Source of the DNA: JAEUOS01 sp046160545
Lineage (GTDB): Bacteria > Pseudomonadota > Gammaproteobacteria > Burkholderiales > JAEUOS01
Direction: 5' to 3'
Length of the DNA stretch: 10,217 nt
Assembly: GCA_046160545.1 (NCBI GenBank)
Contig: JBJXGS010000067.1
Coordinates: forward strand, 1 to 10,217
The position numbers and the translations under genes are program-made. Shown in pieces: positions 7,204 through 10,217 of the stretch. The notes beneath the pieces were generated by a model, which saw nothing but the letters and a program-made list of their open reading frames with translations, ran no database searches and was not told where the DNA came from. The first letter of the stretch is position 1; each line of letters begins with the position of its first letter.

Positions 7204-8763
7204 ATGTCAGCCTCCCCCCATGCGCGGGGTATTCTGCCGCGCGACGCTTTCGATGCGTTCAAGCAGGCCGGGTACAACCGCATTCCGCTGGTGCTGGAAA
7301 CCTTTGCCGATTTCGACACGCCGCTGTCGATCTACCTGAAGCTGGCCGACGCGCCCTATACATACCTGCTTGAATCGGTGGTCGGCGGCGAGCGCTTCGG
7401 GCGCTATTCCTTCATCGGCCTGCCGTGCCAGACGCGCATCACCGCGCGCGGTCGCTGCGTTTCGGTCTTGAGCGGTGAAGCCGTGGTCGAGGAGCATGCG
7501 GACGTCAATCCGCTCGACTTCGTGCGCGGCTACCTGAAGCGCTTCCGGGTCGCGCCCCTTGAAGGGTTGCCGCGCTTTGCCGGCGGGCTGGTCGGCGCCT
7601 TCGGCTACGACTGCGTGCGCCACGTCGAGCCGCGCCTGGACCGCTTCATCCGCGAGAGGGAAGCGCGGCACGGCGAGAAGCCCGACCCGATCGGCGCTCC
7701 CGACATCGTCCTCATGCAAAGCGAGGAAGTCGCGATCGTCGACAACCTGGCCGGCAAGCTGTACCTGGTCGTATATGTCGATCCGCGCAACCCAATGAGC
7801 TACGACTACGGTCGCGAGCGCTTAAAGACGCTCCTGGCCGGGCTGCGTCGGCCTCTCGCGGTACCGCCGCATGGCGCGGCCACGGTCGACGAGGCGCGCT
7901 CCAACATCGGCGAGGCCACCTACTTAGCCGCGGTGGCCCGCTGCAAGCAGTACATCGTCGACGGTGACTGCATGCAGGTGCAGATCGGCCAGCGCCTGAC
8001 TCGAGCATTCGACGGCGCGCCGATCGCGCTGTACCGCGCGCTGCGCACGCTCAACCCATCGCCCTACATGATCTACTTCAATCTGCGTGACCTGCACGTG
8101 GTGAGCGCCTCGCCGGAGATATTGGTCAGGGTGGAACCCGAAGCCGGCGGTCAGGCGGACGGACCCAAGCGCGTCACCATCCGTCCGATCGCCGGCACCC
8201 GGCCGCGCGGCAAGACTGCCGAGGCCGACCGCGCGCTGGCCGATGAGCTGCTGGCCGACCCCAAGGAGCGCGCCGAGCATGTCATGCTCATCGACCTGGC
8301 GCGCAACGACATCGGTCGCATCGCCGTGACCGGCAGCGTCAAGGTGACCGACAGCATGATCATCGAGCGCTATTCGCACGTGATGCACATCGTCTCCTCG
8401 GTCGAGGGCAGGCTCAAGGACGACCTCGACGCGCTCGACGTCTTCAAGGCCAGTTTCCCGGCCGGGACCTTGACCGGCGCGCCCAAGGTGCGGGCCATGG
8501 AAATCATCGAGGAAATCGAGCCGGCGCGGCGCGGCCTGTACGGCGGTGCCGCCGGCTACATCGGCTTTCACGGCGACATGGACGTTGCCATCACCATCCG
8601 CACCGGCATCGTCAAGGATGGCAGGCTGCACGTGCAGGCGGCGGCCGGCATCGTCGCCGACTCGGTGCCCGAGGCGGAATGGAACGAGACCAGGATCAAG
8701 GCGCAGGCGGTGTTGCGCGCGGCCGAGGTGGCGAGCGCCGGGCTCGACACCCAGATCGATTGA
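7204..8763 (+). CDS. trpE: Anthranilate synthase component I
   Basis: A 519-residue chorismate-binding enzyme that with TrpG converts chorismate and glutamine (or ammonia) to anthranilate, the first committed step of tryptophan synthesis. The N-terminal domain carries the LLES motif (55-58) that in this family forms the tryptophan feedback site, followed by GGERFGRYSFIG. The C-terminal chorismate-binding core has IRPIAGTRPRG, AEHVMLIDLARND with catalytic-type H359, YSHVMHIVSSVEG, FPAGTLTGAPK (418-428) and GGAAGYIGFHGDMD. Length matches E. coli TrpE (520). The start ATG has GGAG at 7191-7194 with a 9-nt spacer. The trpL attenuator lies upstream and trpG follows after 10 nt. The enzyme therefore seems to be controlled twice, by feedback inhibition and by leader control. 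Confidence 0.97.
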   Translation: MSASPHARGILPRDAFDAFKQAGYNRIPLVLETFADFDTPLSIYLKLADAPYTYLLESVVGGERFGRYSFIGLPCQTRITARGRCVSVLSGEAVVEEHADVNPLDFVRGYLKRFRVAPLEGLPRFAGGLVGAFGYDCVRHVEPRLDRFIREREARHGEKPDPIGAPDIVLMQSEEVAIVDNLAGKLYLVVYVDPRNPMSYDYGRERLKTLLAGLRRPLAVPPHGAATVDEARSNIGEATYLAAVARCKQYIVDGDCMQVQIGQRLTRAFDGAPIALYRALRTLNPSPYMIYFNLRDLHVVSASPEILVRVEPEAGGQADGPKRVTIRPIAGTRPRGKTAEADRALADELLADPKERAEHVMLIDLARNDIGRIAVTGSVKVTDSMIIERYSHVMHIVSSVEGRLKDDLDALDVFKASFPAGTLTGAPKVRAMEIIEEIEPARRGLYGGAAGYIGFHGDMDVAITIRTGIVKDGRLHVQAAAGIVADSVPEAEWNETRIKAQAVLRAAEVASAGLDTQID

Positions 8764-8773
8764 GGGGCGCGCC

Positions 8774-9343
8774 ATGATTCTCATGATCGACAACTACGAT
8801 TCGTTCACCTGGAACCTGGTGCAGTATCTTGGCGAGCTTGGGGCCGCGGTCGAGGTGGTGCTGAACGACCAGGTCACGGTCGCCGACATCGAGGCCATGG
8901 CGCCGGCCAAGATCGTCGTCTCGCCCGGCCCCTGCGCGCCCGACCAGGCCGGTGTTTCGCTGGCTGCGATTCGCGCCTTTGCCGGCCGCGTGCCCATCCT
9001 CGGGGTGTGCCTGGGCCACCAGGCCATCGGCCAGGCCTTTGGCGGCAAGGTGGTGCACGCGCGCGAACTCATGCACGGCAAGGTGAGCCCCATCATGCAC
9101 GAGGGGCAGGGCGTCTTCGCCGGCCTGCCTGCGCCATTCTGTGCGACGCGCTACCACTCGCTCGCGATTGCCCGCGATTCGTTGCCCGAAGCCCTGAAGG
9201 TCACGGCCTGGACGGCGGACGGCGAAATCATGGGCGTGAAGCACCGTGAATACGACATCGAGGGTGTGCAGTTCCACCCCGAGTCTGTCCTGACCGAGCA
9301 TGGTCACGCCATGCTCGACAATTTCCTCAAACGCCAGGCTTAG
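8774..9343 (+). CDS. trpG: Anthranilate synthase component II (glutamine amidotransferase)
   Basis: A 189-residue class I glutamine amidotransferase that releases ammonia from glutamine for TrpE. The oxyanion region SPGPCAPDQAG, the nucleophile elbow GVCLGHQAIG with C79, and GVQFHPES with H168 and E170 complete the catalytic triad. IDNYDSFTWNLVQYLGELG is the standard family N-terminus. In many bacteria the same subunit also serves aminodeoxychorismate synthase for folate (PabA); its place between trpE and trpD makes tryptophan its main role here, and dual use cannot be excluded. The Shine-Dalgarno GAGGGG overlaps the trpE stop codon, so translation is probably coupled. It is a free-standing gene, not fused to trpD as in E. 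coli. Confidence 0.96.
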   Translation: MILMIDNYDSFTWNLVQYLGELGAAVEVVLNDQVTVADIEAMAPAKIVVSPGPCAPDQAGVSLAAIRAFAGRVPILGVCLGHQAIGQAFGGKVVHARELMHGKVSPIMHEGQGVFAGLPAPFCATRYHSLAIARDSLPEALKVTAWTADGEIMGVKHREYDIEGVQFHPESVLTEHGHAMLDNFLKRQA

Positions 9344-9363
9344 CCGCCGCAAGGGAGAAGAAC

Positions 9364-10217
9364 ATGCCGCCCATCACCCCGCAGGAAGCCCTGCAACGCA
9401 CCATCGAACACCGCGAGATCTTTCACGACGAGATGCTCGCGCTCATGCGCATGATCATGAAGGGCGAGGTCTCGCCCGTCATGGGCGCGGCCATCCTGAC
9501 CGGCATGCGTGTCAAGAAAGAGACCATCGGTGAAGTCACCGCGGCCGCCCAGGTCATGCGCGAATTCGCCAACAAGGTCCACGTGTCCGACAGCAGCAAC
9601 TTTGTCGACATCGTCGGCACCGGCGGCGACGGCTCTCACACCTTCAACATTTCCACCGCGTCGATGTTCGTCGCCGCTGCCGCCGGTGCGCGCATCGCCA
9701 AGCACGGCAACCGCGGCGTCTCCTCCAAGTCCGGTGCGGCCGACGTGCTCGAAGCCCTGGGCGCAAACATCATGCTCAACCCGCAACAGATTGCAGAGAG
9801 CATCGATGCGACCGGCATCGGCTTCATGTTCGCGCCGAATCACCACCCGGCAATGAAGAACGTCGCGCCGATCCGGCGAGAGATGGGCGTGCGCACCATC
9901 TTCAACATCCTCGGTCCGCTGACAAATCCCGCCGGTGCCCCCAACATCCTGATGGGTGTCTTTCACCCGGATCTGGTCGGCATCCAGGCGCGCGTGTTGC
10001 AGCGCCTGGGCGCAACCCATGCGCTGGTGGTCTACGGCAAGGACGGCATCGACGAAGTCTCGCTGGGGGCGGCGACGATGGTGGGCGAACTCAAGGATGG
10101 TGAAGTCAACGAGTACGAGATCCATCCCGAGGACTTCGGGCTGTCGATGGTGTCCAACCGCGGTCTCAAGGTCAAGGACGCCGCCGAGTCCAAGGCCATG
10201 CTGCTGGAGGCACTGGA
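9364..10217 (+). CDS. trpD: Anthranilate phosphoribosyltransferase (3' end outside window)
   Basis: An open frame from ATG 9364 runs without a stop to the window edge, giving 284 complete codons of a protein that is usually about 340 residues. It transfers the phosphoribosyl group from PRPP to anthranilate, the second committed step of tryptophan synthesis. Signature blocks are the PRPP-binding GTGGDGSHTFNIST (G85-D89 onward), AKHGNRGVSSKSGAADVLEALG with K113, H114 and N116, and HHPAMKNVAPIRREMGVRTI followed by FNILGPLTNP, which shapes the anthranilate site. The N-terminal helices match the family, with no amidotransferase fusion. AAGGGAG at 9351-9357 gives a strong Shine-Dalgarno 6 nt from the ATG. 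trpG ends 20 nt upstream, so it is the third gene of the trp operon. trpC is the usual next gene but lies outside. Confidence 0.96.
   Translation, partial: MPPITPQEALQRTIEHREIFHDEMLALMRMIMKGEVSPVMGAAILTGMRVKKETIGEVTAAAQVMREFANKVHVSDSSNFVDIVGTGGDGSHTFNISTASMFVAAAAGARIAKHGNRGVSSKSGAADVLEALGANIMLNPQQIAESIDATGIGFMFAPNHHPAMKNVAPIRREMGVRTIFNILGPLTNPAGAPNILMGVFHPDLVGIQARVLQRLGATHALVVYGKDGIDEVSLGAATMVGELKDGEVNEYEIHPEDFGLSMVSNRGLKVKDAAESKAMLLEAL

Noticed and set aside
7924..8793. Minus-strand open frame (289 codons) opposite trpE
   Set aside because: It lies across the conserved trpE core and reads as a His/Asp/Val-rich composition artefact with no recognisable domain.
8696..9352. Minus-strand open frame (218 codons) opposite trpG
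   Set aside because: It is a shadow of trpG and has no motif or plausible ribosome site.
9340..10125. Minus-strand open frame (261 codons) opposite trpD
   Set aside because: The plus strand carries an intact trpD frame with all signature motifs and a strong Shine-Dalgarno. The antisense product has no family features.

Overview
This window is a high-GC, densely coded stretch of core chromosome, most likely from a betaproteobacterium of the order Burkholderiales. The family Alcaligenaceae is a reasonable guess. The reasons are the rpe / gph / trpE-trpG-trpD neighbourhood, separate trpE and trpG genes, folD next to an M3 oligopeptidase, and an orphan Bug-type (TctC) binding protein, a family greatly expanded in that group. 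I see no phage, IS element, CRISPR array, tRNA or rRNA, and no exotic defence or mobile system. The most interesting content is regulatory.

Left arm (minus strand, 4550 down to 1): a tightly packed run of an FGGY gluconokinase (gntK-like), folD, prlC (oligopeptidase A) and the start of an exported protein cut by the window edge. folD and prlC overlap as ATGA, the kinase-folD gap is 20 bp and the prlC-exported protein gap is 35 bp, so they probably form one operon.

Middle: rpe (plus strand, GTG start) is divergent from gntK across only 48 bp. That gap holds a TAGAATG/CATTCTA dyad which places a -10-like TAGAAT on each strand at equal distance from each start codon. rpe converges with the minus-strand Bug gene, and their 3' ends overlap by 14 bp. 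A GC hairpin plus T5 tract, the likely rpe terminator, lies inside the last codons of the Bug gene, with the rpe stop codon in the loop. The Bug gene is then divergent from gph (phosphoglycolate phosphatase), which may be transcribed without a leader.

Right arm (plus strand): gph, then a 178-bp leader, then trpE-trpG-trpD, with trpD running off the end. The leader holds an unlisted 21-codon ORF with three Trp codons, two of them in Trp-Pro-Trp near its end, followed by hairpins that can exclude one another. This is a trpL attenuator, though the last hairpin lacks a U-tract.

Functionally, gluconokinase makes 6-phosphogluconate and Rpe interconverts ribulose-5-P and xylulose-5-P, so the divergent pair touches the pentose-phosphate route. 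FolD supplies one-carbon folates. TrpE, TrpG and TrpD carry out the first two steps from chorismate to tryptophan, and TrpD consumes PRPP, which is made from pentose phosphate.
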